Assembly (NCBI GenBank): GCA_039105265.1
Contig: JAPFFF010000032.1
Location: 1-64,000, forward strand
Length of the DNA: 64,000 nt
Reading direction: 5' to 3'
Origin: Tritrichomonas musculus
Lineage: Eukaryota > Parabasalia > Tritrichomonadida > Tritrichomonadidae
The notes beneath the pieces were generated by a model. That model was given only the letters and a program-made list of their open reading frames with translations, did no database searches and was not told the DNA's origin. The stretch's first letter is position 1. Every line of letters begins with the position of its first letter. Shown here in pieces: positions 56,661 to 64,000 of the stretch. A program made the translations under genes and the position numbers.

Positions 56661-57242
56661 TTACACTACAATTTTCAAACTTACACCATATCTTATAAAT
56701 TGTGTATAGATTTCGTTATAACCATACTTTAGATCTTCGGCTTTGTTATTTTTGTATACCAGAATTTTGTCTATCTTGATGAACTTACTATTGGAGGGAG
56801 AACAGCCACACCCAACATCACTTTCATCTAATACTAACTCTATTTTGTCGGCGTCTGTTAAAAGTTTAATCATGTTCATCAGCAATTTACTATCACAAAC
56901 TACATAACTATTGATTTTCAGAGGATTTGTTTCATACATGGCAACCAGCATTTCTAAAAATTTGTTTTTCTTCTCAAGTGTATCTAACTCAGTGCCCAAA
57001 TCTGCTATACCTCTGCTTGTTGCTTGTACTGATGGAAATGCTGATGCTGTCGTCTGTGAAGTAAAATTTACAGGAGAAACTTGAGGATATGTAACTTGTG
57101 CTGGAGGAGCCTGCGCACCCATAACTTGTGGAGTACTTTTGTTGGGAGTTATTTTTATGTTAACATTTGTACTCTGCTCTTGTTTTACACTAGCGTCATT
57201 CTCACTTGATAAAATTCTTGCTTGGCGAAGAGTGTTGGACAT
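56661..57242 (-). CDS. Maverick protein of unknown function, 193 residues
   Basis: N-terminal 75 residues are rich in Ser, Thr, Pro, Gln and Ala and probably disordered (NKSTPQVMGAQAPPAQVTYP). Residues about 82-110 form a likely coiled coil (LGTELDTLEKKNKFLEMLVA). The C-terminal 80 residues look alpha/beta and folded, with VGCGC near residue 147. No family recognised. Converges on the fibre-like gene with 50 bp between stops; 28 bp separate its start from the stop of the 76-residue gene on the same strand. Confidence 0.7.
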   Translation of the reverse strand: MSNTLRQARILSSENDASVKQEQSTNVNIKITPNKSTPQVMGAQAPPAQVTYPQVSPVNFTSQTTASAFPSVQATSRGIADLGTELDTLEKKNKFLEMLVAMYETNPLKINSYVVCDSKLLMNMIKLLTDADKIELVLDESDVGCGCSPSNSKFIKIDKILVYKNNKAEDLKYGYNEIYTQFIRYGVSLKIVV

Positions 57243-57270
57243 TTAATAATCAACAAGAAACAAAAAATGC

Positions 57271-57501
57271 TCATGAATAATAATTAGAAATAGCTCTGTT
57301 TAATAATCTTCTAACTTTCATATCTCTGTCATATTTGGCTTGTAATTTCTGTCTTTTCATTATTCCTTTCTCATCTTCGGGCATAGGTGTGTTTAGAACT
57401 CGCCTGTAATATTGAAGTCTACTGTTGATCTGCTTTAAGGTTTGAGTTGCAAAAGTACTTCTCTGATGTGGTCTTCTAAGCGGGGGTAAGGATGTTGTCA
57501 T
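57271..57501 (-). CDS. Small basic Maverick protein, 76 residues
   Basis: ATG at 57499-57501; begins MTTSLPPLRRPHQRS, with many Arg/Lys throughout (YYRRVL, KRQKLQAKYDRDMKVRRLLN), predicted mostly helical. The strong positive charge suggests nucleic-acid binding or condensation, but no family is recognised. The start is 20 bp from the divergent integrase ATG, so both genes probably share a compact promoter. Confidence 0.65.
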   Translation of the reverse strand: MTTSLPPLRRPHQRSTFATQTLKQINSRLQYYRRVLNTPMPEDEKGIMKRQKLQAKYDRDMKVRRLLNRAISNYYS

Positions 57502-57521
57502 TTTTAGCTGAAATAAAAAGT

Positions 57522-58649
57522 ATGAATTTATTCTCATCAGCATTTGAGGGAGTAAGAATAGAGCAGCTCGTAAATGAAAACCCTAAAAAGCTTACCTACA
57601 ACGAATTTAACTTACTTATGCAAGATTTTAGACCTACAAAGAGGAAGCTAGATAGTTGGTATAAAGAATATGAGAAAAGGTATGTCAGAAAATATGGTGA
57701 TTTATTAGTGGAGCCACCTATAAATAACTTCATAGGATTCAAGTCCAAAAATAAGGTAGCAAGGTTACAAGAATTAGAGAGTAGACTTAGGAAGAACACA
57801 GAGGAGGTCCACAGTAATAATTTTCCATTAAAGGAGAACATCAAAAACTTTCAGCTGCACTCTGTCGCTAGTAGATATACATACTTGATAGACTTGATGC
57901 AGACTCAGGATATAGTGTACCTTATTGCTATCAACATTAATACTCGCTACTTATTTGCTAGACCTGTAAATGTAGCAGTGAATAACGGTAATAGAGTTAT
58001 CACAAGAGAAATAAAATCAGCGCAGGTATTTATAAATGCTCTTGGTGATATGGTAGACTTTGATAATCTATATGTGGAAAAGTTAATAGGGGATGCAGAA
58101 AAAGCTTTTATCTCTGAGGAGGCTATAAATGTTTATCATGATTTTCCACAAAGAATTAAGTTTGAAAAAGTGAGAAGACAAAAAGTGGGAGGACATACGG
58201 AACCTTTACACTCGTCTCTGGGAATTATAGATAGAGTTATACGTACTATTCGTGATATGGCTTACTTAATGAAAGTAGAAAGAATAACACCAAATATTAT
58301 GACAGAAATTGTGTGGCAGTATAATAATTCTCCTCATAAAACTCTATCTAAGTATGCAGGATTTGATGTAACTCCAAAGATGGTGCAAGATGATGCGGAC
58401 CTAGAAGAATTCATAGTAAGGAAGATCGTACAAGAGAACTATGAAATTATGAACAGAAAAGATTGGAAATTAGAAAAGGGGGCTAATGTAAAGGTCTACA
58501 ATCCTAAAGATACAATGATGAAAAGAAGAAGGGTAGTACAGCCTGGAGAACATTTTGTAGTAGGGTATGAAGAAGGTTTGTACAGAGTGCGAGATAACAA
58601 AAATAGAGAGCAAGTTGTGCCAAGATATAGATTAAAGAAGAATTATTAA
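57522..58649 (+). CDS. Maverick integrase (retroviral-type rve family)
   Basis: 375 residues from ATG 57522; an upstream ATG at 57492 would overlap the divergent gene. The catalytic core, about 110-275, shows YLIDLM, LYVEKLIGDAEKAF and HSSLGIIDRVIRTIRDMAY, the ordered acidic positions and flanking pattern of Polinton c-integrases, followed by WQYNNSPHKTL, the usual rve-core end. The C-terminal roughly 60 residues (WKLEKGANVKVY to VPRYRLKKNY) look like the SH3/chromo-like tail of Polinton integrases. Known role: joins the element's ends to target DNA and produces 5-6 bp duplications such as the TTAAC seen here. The N-terminal 70 residues are basic and helical. Confidence 0.9.
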   Translation: MNLFSSAFEGVRIEQLVNENPKKLTYNEFNLLMQDFRPTKRKLDSWYKEYEKRYVRKYGDLLVEPPINNFIGFKSKNKVARLQELESRLRKNTEEVHSNNFPLKENIKNFQLHSVASRYTYLIDLMQTQDIVYLIAININTRYLFARPVNVAVNNGNRVITREIKSAQVFINALGDMVDFDNLYVEKLIGDAEKAFISEEAINVYHDFPQRIKFEKVRRQKVGGHTEPLHSSLGIIDRVIRTIRDMAYLMKVERITPNIMTEIVWQYNNSPHKTLSKYAGFDVTPKMVQDDADLEEFIVRKIVQENYEIMNRKDWKLEKGANVKVYNPKDTMMKRRRVVQPGEHFVVGYEEGLYRVRDNKNREQVVPRYRLKKNY

Positions 58650-58829
58650 AGAGAAAAATATGGTGAACATGACTCGTGATTTCGTCCCAAGAATGAAGAG
58701 AAAAATATGGTGAACTTTTTTTGTGATGTTCATTCATATCCTTCTTCGTAATTTGTTTTACCATTATCAAATATTAAATACCTTCCAGCATTTGCAGGCA
58801 AGATTGAACTCCGATTATTCTTTTCATGT

Positions 58830-59550
58830 GAAGGTATGGTATGTTGTCCAATGGGTCCAGGAAAAGCGTTCGAACATAATAATGTCGTTAATTCAACTTA
58901 CACATTACCAATCATCACAAATGAATTTACACCCATTAAAGAACCAATTATTATGTATACAGGTTTAGCTAATAAAGTACTAACAGCAAAAGACAGAACA
59001 TTTCAAGTCACTGAATATAAAGTTACTGAGTGTTCATCTATTATTCCTTGTTTTGGTATAGAAGATAATATTTATTCCAGTCTAGTACAAAGATATGCTG
59101 ACCCAACTCATCCACTAACATTTCCAACCCAAACACTTTCTGTCTATACTACTACTGCTCCATTAAAGAATCCGAATTGTAAATCCACCTGCACCATTAC
59201 TCCACGTTTTGTTGATTCCATATTTTGTCTATTTCCAGAAAAGCATACCCACCATACAGTATTTAGGAATCCACAATTTAAGTTATTCCAATTAAACTGT
59301 GGTGGGTATGGAAACATTCCTGCAAAGCCATTTGGTACAACTGTTGAATACCCAGAGTTCCTTGAATATTGTCAGAACGCAATGAACATGAATGGAGGAC
59401 AGAGTGGATTTAATAAAGAAGTTGTTGCATCATTAACCAATGACCATCCATACGCACGCTCTATTGGAAATTATCCTGATACTGCTCTAGCTTGGTGGCG
59501 AAGCGTGTAGGCGGTGGTGAAGTATGAGACACCGCCTATACTACACTACT
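58830..59550 (+). mobile_element. Fragment of a second, different Maverick inside the first
   Basis: An open stretch (58836-59510) reads like the C-terminal part of a capsid protein: IFCLFPEKHTHHTVFRNPQF followed by a short linker, YGNIPAKPFGTTVEYPEFL and NMNGGQSGFN. This parallels the MMFPKSPADITCFDN and TYPDTEF segments of the resident capsid gene but is otherwise unlike it. It runs into a terminal-like sequence that, on the minus strand from 59550, begins AGTAGTGTAGTATAGGCGG, similar in its first bases to but distinct from the resident element's AGTAGTATG end. An inverted repeat (TAGGCGGTG / CACCGCCTA) lies just inside. Left boundary uncertain. Read as part of another Maverick lineage lying within this one; a fossil. 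Confidence 0.5.
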
Positions 59551-61272
59551 AGACTTCCTTATGCCGTAAGAACAAAGAAATCTGATATCGTAAGCTAAGT
59601 TATGGAAGTACACTACAGAGAAATCAGGAAGGAAATCCAGAAATGAAACACTACAATCCTCACCTTTAAAAGTTTTCGTTATTGTACCATCTTGAGATTG
59701 GAGAACAAACATGTATGGACGATGAATATCACCAGAAGTATCTGCCTCAGAATCACAATACCAATATGACTTTTCGCCTTGTTTCTCCTCTCCTCCCTTC
59801 TTCTTAAATGTTCTGGGCTTTATAAGTTGGGTGCAGGACTTTTCATCATATTCTAAGTTAATTCTAGAAACATCCTTCTTGATATCATCATTGAAAACAG
59901 TTTTGAGAATACAGCCATCTCCAAAGTTTAAAGGTCGGAAATAATTATTCTTCATAAGTGTGCGTACTAAATTGGAAGAATTTATGAAATGTCTAGCCTT
60001 CCTCCAATGATTGCTGTTGTACTCCATGTTAGCCTTGTCAGGTGAAAGTTCTGCGAGATGAGAAATGTAGTATGTAGAAAATGGTGTCTGCTCTTCTATA
60101 AAGTAGTGTTTCTCGTAAATGTTGAATTTGTGAGTGCGATTTGGCTCAGCTTTCTCGACTCCTATATATGAATTCTTCCCTATTGATTTCTTTTTGTTCT
60201 TGGAATTCGCGTCTTCATTTATGTAAGAAACGCTGATGTGGATCTTAAATTCCTGACATAGATTGTTGATAGCAGAATTGGATAGATATCTGTTGTTGAT
60301 TCTTAGTCGCATTTGATTTAAGGTTTCTTCATCATAGGACCCTGTTTGTTGAAGAGCATATATGAAACAACAGTCATCAAGTTCTTTTCGTTGTGTACCT
60401 TTGTTGTTAGCAAGATTGTCGAAAATTTGTAGGCGAGTCAGGTATTTTACTATCTCTTTTGGACAGCTCTCTTTGACTAAGAATTGAAAGAATGAACCTC
60501 CGCGATCTGCATTACTTCTGACATTTTTGGTTTTGCTGAAAATAAGCTGAGAAAAGAGAGACCATTCTGGGAGTTCCATACTGCCCTTCTCATAAAAGTA
60601 CTCAGGCTTGACATCATCCATGTCGAATATAAAATGTTTCTTCGTAAAGTTTTCCATAAGCTTGTTGAAGTTTTCAGAAGTGAGAGGTAAAGTGCGCCAT
60701 TCATTATTGACTTTGAACCTGAGCTTATATTGATTTGTGACAGAGAAATTTTTGACGATAGTGTTAAAGAAATTATGAAGAGCAGGAAATATTAATTCTC
60801 TACCGCGGTTCGTAAGTTGCTCGAAATTTATATGCCAATACTCAGGGGAATCATAAAGTTTCTTCATAATTGCGTCCACTATTTTTTCCTGCTCGTCCTT
60901 AAGCTTAATGAAATCGTTATAAGTTATCTTCACAAAAGAATCATCCTTAGTGACCCTCCTCCATATGTTGTTCTTGATGTTCTTCAAAAAGTAATAATCA
61001 TTGTTGTCGATATAGCGTGGAATTTCTCTTGGAGGAGGAACATTTGGGACTTCATTTGTGTTTTTCGTTTGTTCTCTACCTTTCATGAACCAGAACATAG
61101 CTTCATAATTGTTATCACCATTGTAACCAAGTTGTAGAATATCAAAAGCAATAATGTCTACGAGCTCGTCCTTGCTGTCAATATCGAGATCGCCTTCTGT
61201 TATCTTCTCATTTTCTATCATGCTCAAAAGTTCGTATAATTTTGGCGTAGGTGTGTCCTCTAGTTTTGTCAT
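59536..61272 (-). CDS. Partial protein-primed DNA polymerase B (Maverick)
   Basis: N-terminal part of a pPolB. Near its end are the exonuclease motifs: Exo I as YCDSEAD (Asp507, Glu509) and Exo II as FHNLAYDIRF (about 556-565). The region before (about 315-370) has DDCCFIYALQQTGSYDEETL and a following IHISVSYI strand, a Cys-containing domain typical of the long N-termini of Maverick polymerases and faintly OTU-like. The palm motifs of the polymerase domain are not seen anywhere between the terminal repeats in recognisable form. Known role: replicates the element using a terminal-protein primer. This copy is incomplete and treated as broken. Start is an ATG at 61270-61272. Confidence 0.85.
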   Translation of the reverse strand: MTKLEDTPTPKLYELLSMIENEKITEGDLDIDSKDELVDIIAFDILQLGYNGDNNYEAMFWFMKGREQTKNTNEVPNVPPPREIPRYIDNNDYYFLKNIKNNIWRRVTKDDSFVKITYNDFIKLKDEQEKIVDAIMKKLYDSPEYWHINFEQLTNRGRELIFPALHNFFNTIVKNFSVTNQYKLRFKVNNEWRTLPLTSENFNKLMENFTKKHFIFDMDDVKPEYFYEKGSMELPEWSLFSQLIFSKTKNVRSNADRGGSFFQFLVKESCPKEIVKYLTRLQIFDNLANNKGTQRKELDDCCFIYALQQTGSYDEETLNQMRLRINNRYLSNSAINNLCQEFKIHISVSYINEDANSKNKKKSIGKNSYIGVEKAEPNRTHKFNIYEKHYFIEEQTPFSTYYISHLAELSPDKANMEYNSNHWRKARHFINSSNLVRTLMKNNYFRPLNFGDGCILKTVFNDDIKKDVSRINLEYDEKSCTQLIKPRTFKKKGGEEKQGEKSYWYCDSEADTSGDIHRPYMFVLQSQDGTITKTFKGEDCSVSFLDFLPDFSVVYFHNLAYDIRFLCSYGIRKSSSVV

Positions 61273-61421
61273 TTGTGTTGTTTATGTTTGATAAAAAAAA
61301 TGAAAAACAAAAATTATGTTTAATAAATGAAATTCAGGAATTTTTAGAAATCATGTTTTTTTCATTTTTGATTTTTCAGAATTGAATTTTAAATATTAAA
61401 ATCATATTTGAAATCATAATT

Positions 61422-61485
61422 GAAATCCTAGCTCAGTGGTATTTCATAAGTGTAAAGTTACGTGGTTCGAAATAAAGTAGGGCCA
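61422..61485 (+). other. tRNA-like sequence with pol III A- and B-box matches
   Basis: TAGCTCAGTGGT at 61429-61440 is an exact A-box/D-loop sequence and GGTTCGAAA at 61464-61472 an exact T-loop/B-box core. The boxes are about 10 bp closer than in a standard tRNA, and the acceptor-stem halves (GAAATCC and the sequence after the T-loop) do not pair well. It is probably a decayed tRNA or a tRNA-derived fragment captured by the Maverick, not a working tRNA gene. Confidence 0.45.
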
Positions 61486-61557
61486 ACATTTTTTTATTTT
61501 CAGATTTGGATTGTGAATTGTGATATAAAAATGAAAATGTTAAGATGGTTGTAGACA

Positions 61558-61660
61558 TAAAGACGGTTGTAGAAAGATTGAATTCTCTCACAAATAAAAT
61601 AAAGACGGTTGTAGAAAGATTGAATTCTCTCACAAATAAAATAAAGACGGTTGTAGACGG
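61558..61660. repeat. Tandem repeats of about 43 bp with AAAGACGGTTGTAGAAAGAT core
   Basis: Two nearly perfect copies plus a partial third of a unit containing AAAGACGGTTGTAGAAAGAT and ATTCTCTCACAAATAAAAT. A further diverged copy occurs at about 62060-62125, on the other side of the CCCCCTAAC inverted-repeat region. Non-coding, between the polymerase start and the right terminal repeat. Confidence 0.8.
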
Positions 61661-61758
61661 TTTTAGAATAATAAAGATGGTTAAAGAATATCTGAAATCA
61701 TAAATTGAAAGCTCTCACAAAAGATAATATTATAAAAAACCGTTGTAAAGAAAAGGAA

Positions 61759-62047
61759 TAAACCCCCTAACTTTTTCAACAACCCCCTAACTTTTTTTGA
61801 CCATTTTTCCCTCTCAAATTAGCCTTTTTTGATGGCAAAAAGTACTTTCTTTTGAATTTAAATTTAAATATGGAAAAAAGTTAGGGGTTTTTGTAAAGTT
61901 AAAATCAGGGCTTCTAAATTATAATACATAAATAATATTGAATACATTATTAAATATGTTAAAATGAATGAATATTTATTGATCTATAAAAAGTTTTCTC
62001 TCAAATTTTAAAAAAGTTAGGGGGTTTTTTTATCGTTAGGGGGTTTT
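61759..62047. repeat. Inverted-repeat island with AACCCCCTAAC arms
   Basis: Left arms AAACCCCCTAACTTTTTC and AACAACCCCCTAACTTTT (61759-61797) are matched by right arms AAAAAAGTTAGGGGGTTTTT and CGTTAGGGGGTTTT (62010-62047), with a further inverted copy inside (about 61874-61893). The island of about 290 bp lies between copies of the AAAGACGGTTGTAG repeat and could fold into a long hairpin. It may be a small MITE-like insertion. No coding potential. Confidence 0.6.
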
Positions 62048-62181
62048 GAACTTTACTTTAGACATAAAGACGGTTGTAGAAAAATTGAATTATCTCACAA
62101 ATAAAAAATAAAGATGGTTGTAAAAAAAACGAAATTCAAAAATGAAAAGTAAAAAATGAGAATTTATTTATGCACGATACT

Positions 62182-62196
62182 CGGTCCGAAATCACC
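62182..62196 (+). repeat. Internal copy of a 15-bp terminal-repeat motif
   Basis: CGGTCCGAAATCACC occurs here and again, in the same orientation, within the right terminal repeat at 62474-62488, about 290 bp further out. The flanking bases differ. It may be a remnant of an older end or a protein-binding site shared by end and subterminal DNA. Confidence 0.6.
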
Positions 62197-62402
62197 TACC
62201 TCAGATCAAATATTAAAACAGGAATGAAAACATATGTAAAGTTCAAAAATTTATCTCGAATATGTATTTCGATAAAATGACGATCAGCAAAAAAGTTCAT
62301 GATTTTGAGTTCGATGATGTTAATTTCGATTTTTGAAAACATGTCTGAGTGTAATTTTTGAAAATTCACGCTTTTTGGAGATCATATATGAAAATGATAT
62401 AA

Positions 62403-62505
62403 GAATTGTACCGAAAGTTTGACAGTTGTACTTTCACTAGGCGCGGGATGCAAAAAGGGGGAGTGAGGACCCCCGGTCCGAAATCACCCTTTTCATCATA
62501 CTACT
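62403..62505 (-). repeat. Right terminal inverted repeat, identical core
   Basis: 103 bp, an exact reverse complement of 47352-47454. A diverged extension with clear similarity to the left side continues inward to about 62295. Confidence 0.97.
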
Positions 62506-62510
62506 TTAAC
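62506..62510. repeat. Target-site duplication TTAAC, right copy
   Basis: Matches 47347-47351 on the other side of the element. Confidence 0.8.
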
Positions 62511-63341
62511 TAAATGCATCTGCTGTAGAGTTTGATGATCTAATACAACAACACAGCCAACAATATTTGATTATATGATAAATTTTCTTTCCAAAATACC
62601 GCAACTACCGCAAGATGATTGAAAAAAAAAAAGATATTATAATATATTGCCTAAAATGCAATAAATCTCAAAATACACAAAAGATACATCTCGAAAAACG
62701 CATTTTTCCAAAATTAGGAGAAAATAAATATTTGCGAAATTCTCTTTAAATATCACGATTTCTATTTCCAAATTGTTCATTTATTCCATAAAATTATCAA
62801 TATTTTCTATTTTTAACCATTAAGCACCAAAATATTACATAATTTTGAAAATTTCTCAAAAAAAATAAATTCAATCGGAAAGGCGCAAATATAAATTTTA
62901 ATTTCTCTGATATTTTGGAACACTTTTTAGCAAATTCTTACTTGGATTAAATGATGGAAGACATTTCTTTTGATCTTTTTTATTTTTCATTCAATAAAAA
63001 AATCTTTTTATTCAATTTTTTTATTTTTTTTGAATTGAAAAATGCAAAATTGAGACGAATCAAAACTCAGACCATTAATTGAATGGAAAAGTGTTCTAAA
63101 TTGAGAAGACGAAAAATAAAATAACCGCTCAAAAGGCCAATATAAGGTTGAAAGTGGTCCGACTTTTGACTCCCAGTTTATTTGAAAAAAACGATAGAAA
63201 TAAATTCAAAATTTTAAAAAAATTTAAATGAAATCCTCTTATTAAAAGTTTAACTTTTTGAAAACATTTCAATGAAAATTCGTTGTTATGTGATCAAATG
63301 ATCAAATAAAATCACAAAACAAGAAGCTTCTTGATTGCCTC
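62511..63341. other. AT-rich spacer right of the Maverick
   Basis: About 830 bp of AT-rich DNA with short A/T runs. No gene, RNA or repeat family recognised. Confidence 0.6.
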
Positions 63342-63638
63342 ATGGCACTGAGAAACAAACCAGCAGAAATCAGTTTTTATGATCCTAAAGATAATCATGA
63401 AGATTCAGTTATTGGTGAAGGAGCCACATCATGTGTGAAAGAACTGAAAGATTTCACTGAAAAATCAGCACAATCATTCATGAAGGAAAGTGAAATTCTT
63501 TTCAGAGTTCATCATCCATGCATCATTGACATTATGGGCATGAATAATGGCGATGAAAAACATCATCCTTCTTTGATTTTATCACTTGAAAAAACATCAC
63601 TTGAAAATTTCACGTTTAATGAATTAAATGAATTTTGA
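63342..63638 (+). pseudogene. Protein kinase N-lobe fragment
   Basis: 98 residues. VIGEGATSCV resembles a glycine loop; KELKDFTEKSAQSFMKESEILFRVHHPCIIDIMG matches the beta3-alphaC-beta4 region of TKL-type trichomonad kinases, with the conserved helix-C Glu in MKESEIL. The stretch between the glycine loop and KELKDF is too short, so part of beta2-beta3 appears lost. The frame ends after LEKTSLENFTFNELNEF, well before any catalytic loop. No kinase C-lobe is visible downstream within the window. Most likely a truncated, non-functional copy of a family member. Confidence 0.7.
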
Positions 63639-63669
63639 AAAGTTTCGCTTTCTTTTCAATTTAAATCAC

Positions 63670-63765
63670 GAGTATTTCTTGATCTGTCCAATACACTCAG
63701 CTGTCATCGATGATCCAGATGGGAACTCATTTTCATTCTCCTCCAGATTGCCATGCATGTTCTGA
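63670..63765 (+). pseudogene. Possible ZPR1-like remnant
   Basis: A 31-codon open stretch reads EYFLICPIHSAVIDDPDGNSF before diverging and meeting a stop. IDDPDGNSF resembles the DDPxGNSF motif of ZPR1 zinc-finger proteins. This is a single short motif without the zinc-binding cysteines, so the call is weak. The rest of 63,766-64,000 holds nothing I recognise. Confidence 0.2.
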
Positions 63766-64000
63766 GTCAGGAGTCTGCCTGTGAAAAGCATGGGAAAAGA
63801 TATGTAGTAGCTGTTGGCATCTGCTTTTTTGGTAATTGTGTTTATTCTGCAATTCTTGTGACATATGCTCAAATGTTACAATGCCTTTTCTAACAGAATT
63901 TTAGCATTCATCGGAATCAAAGTGGACAAGATTTTAGTCAAAGATTTTCACATAAAAATTGAATTGAACCTGCTGTCCTTAATCATCAAGTCACAATGAA

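Larger units (their letters stand above)
47352..62505. mobile_element. Maverick/Polinton element, about 15.15 kb, with both ends present
   Basis: Bounded by inverted repeats that start 5'-AG and end CT-3', as is usual for Mavericks, and by TTAAC duplications. Contents in order: unknown 171-residue gene, major capsid protein, small amphipathic protein, 44-residue membrane-type ORF, 127-residue gene, packaging ATPase, 440-residue gene, 110-residue gene, fibre-like gene, 193- and 76-residue genes, integrase, a fragment apparently of a second Maverick, and partial protein-primed DNA polymerase. Identical 103-bp ends and the intact target duplication suggest fairly recent arrival. The element is broken: the polymerase gene is incomplete and I see no capsid-maturation protease; most other genes look open, so about one or two major breaks. 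It should depend on other copies for replication. Confidence 0.95.

Noticed and set aside
60817-61137. Plus-strand ORF within the polymerase gene
   Set aside because: Antisense to the polymerase N-terminal coding region; hydrophobic composition typical of an antisense frame.
61759-62047. Telomere-like TTAGGG sequence
   Set aside because: GTTAGGGGG occurs in isolated inverted copies, not as a tandem run, and carries five G's.
63666-63872. Minus-strand 68-codon ORF at the right edge
   Set aside because: No recognisable domain; the opposite strand carries the only suggestive motif (IDDPDGNSF), itself weak.

Overview
The window looks like nuclear DNA of a parabasalid, most likely Trichomonas vaginalis or a close relative (Tritrichomonas is possible). 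The reasons are: AT-rich intronless genes with very short spacers; the trichomonad initiator-type motif (TCAYTWW) about 10 bp upstream of several start codons; kinases of the expanded trichomonad type, one carrying Sel1 repeats; a BspA-like leucine-rich-repeat fragment; and a roughly 15 kb Maverick/Polinton, the element class that fills trichomonad genomes.

Layout. (1) 1-34,112: a head-to-tail array of 31 near-identical units of about 1.1 kb, all on the minus strand and running off the left edge. Each unit carries one intronless gene for a divergent di-ubiquitin of 153 residues (two 76-residue ubiquitins plus a final Val). Copy 1 has a 1-base frameshift; copy 12 has one amino-acid change. Unit lengths fall into contiguous blocks, a signature of local duplication or unequal exchange. 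(2) 34,113-41,620: spacer, then a complete 2,294-residue TOR kinase gene on the minus strand. (3) 41,720-44,998: a divergently transcribed ubiquitin-specific protease (USP) with two acidic, low-complexity insertions in its catalytic domain. (4) 45,188-46,770: a decayed BspA-like fragment abutting the 3' end of a kinase-Sel1 gene. (5) 47,352-62,505: a Maverick/Polinton with 103-bp identical terminal inverted repeats and a 5-bp TTAAC target duplication. It carries a double-jelly-roll major capsid protein, a packaging ATPase, an integrase, a partial protein-primed DNA polymerase, a fibre-like protein and several small genes. The genes sit mostly as divergent pairs 17-43 bp apart with tightly packed convergent ends. 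A fragment that appears to come from a second Maverick, with its own capsid-like reading frame and terminal end, lies between integrase and polymerase, so the element is not intact. (6) 62,511-64,000: spacer, a kinase N-lobe fragment and a possible ZPR1-like scrap.

How the parts relate. The di-ubiquitin genes and the USP both belong to ubiquitin biology, but the TOR gene lies between them and nothing in the sequence shows that they work together. The Maverick genes form one capsid, packaging, integration and attachment module. The two most unusual things here are the large array of a strongly diverged di-ubiquitin whose two halves have stayed different while whole genes are homogenised, and the Maverick's phage-fibre-like gene preceded by 28-bp repeats in two opposing orientations.
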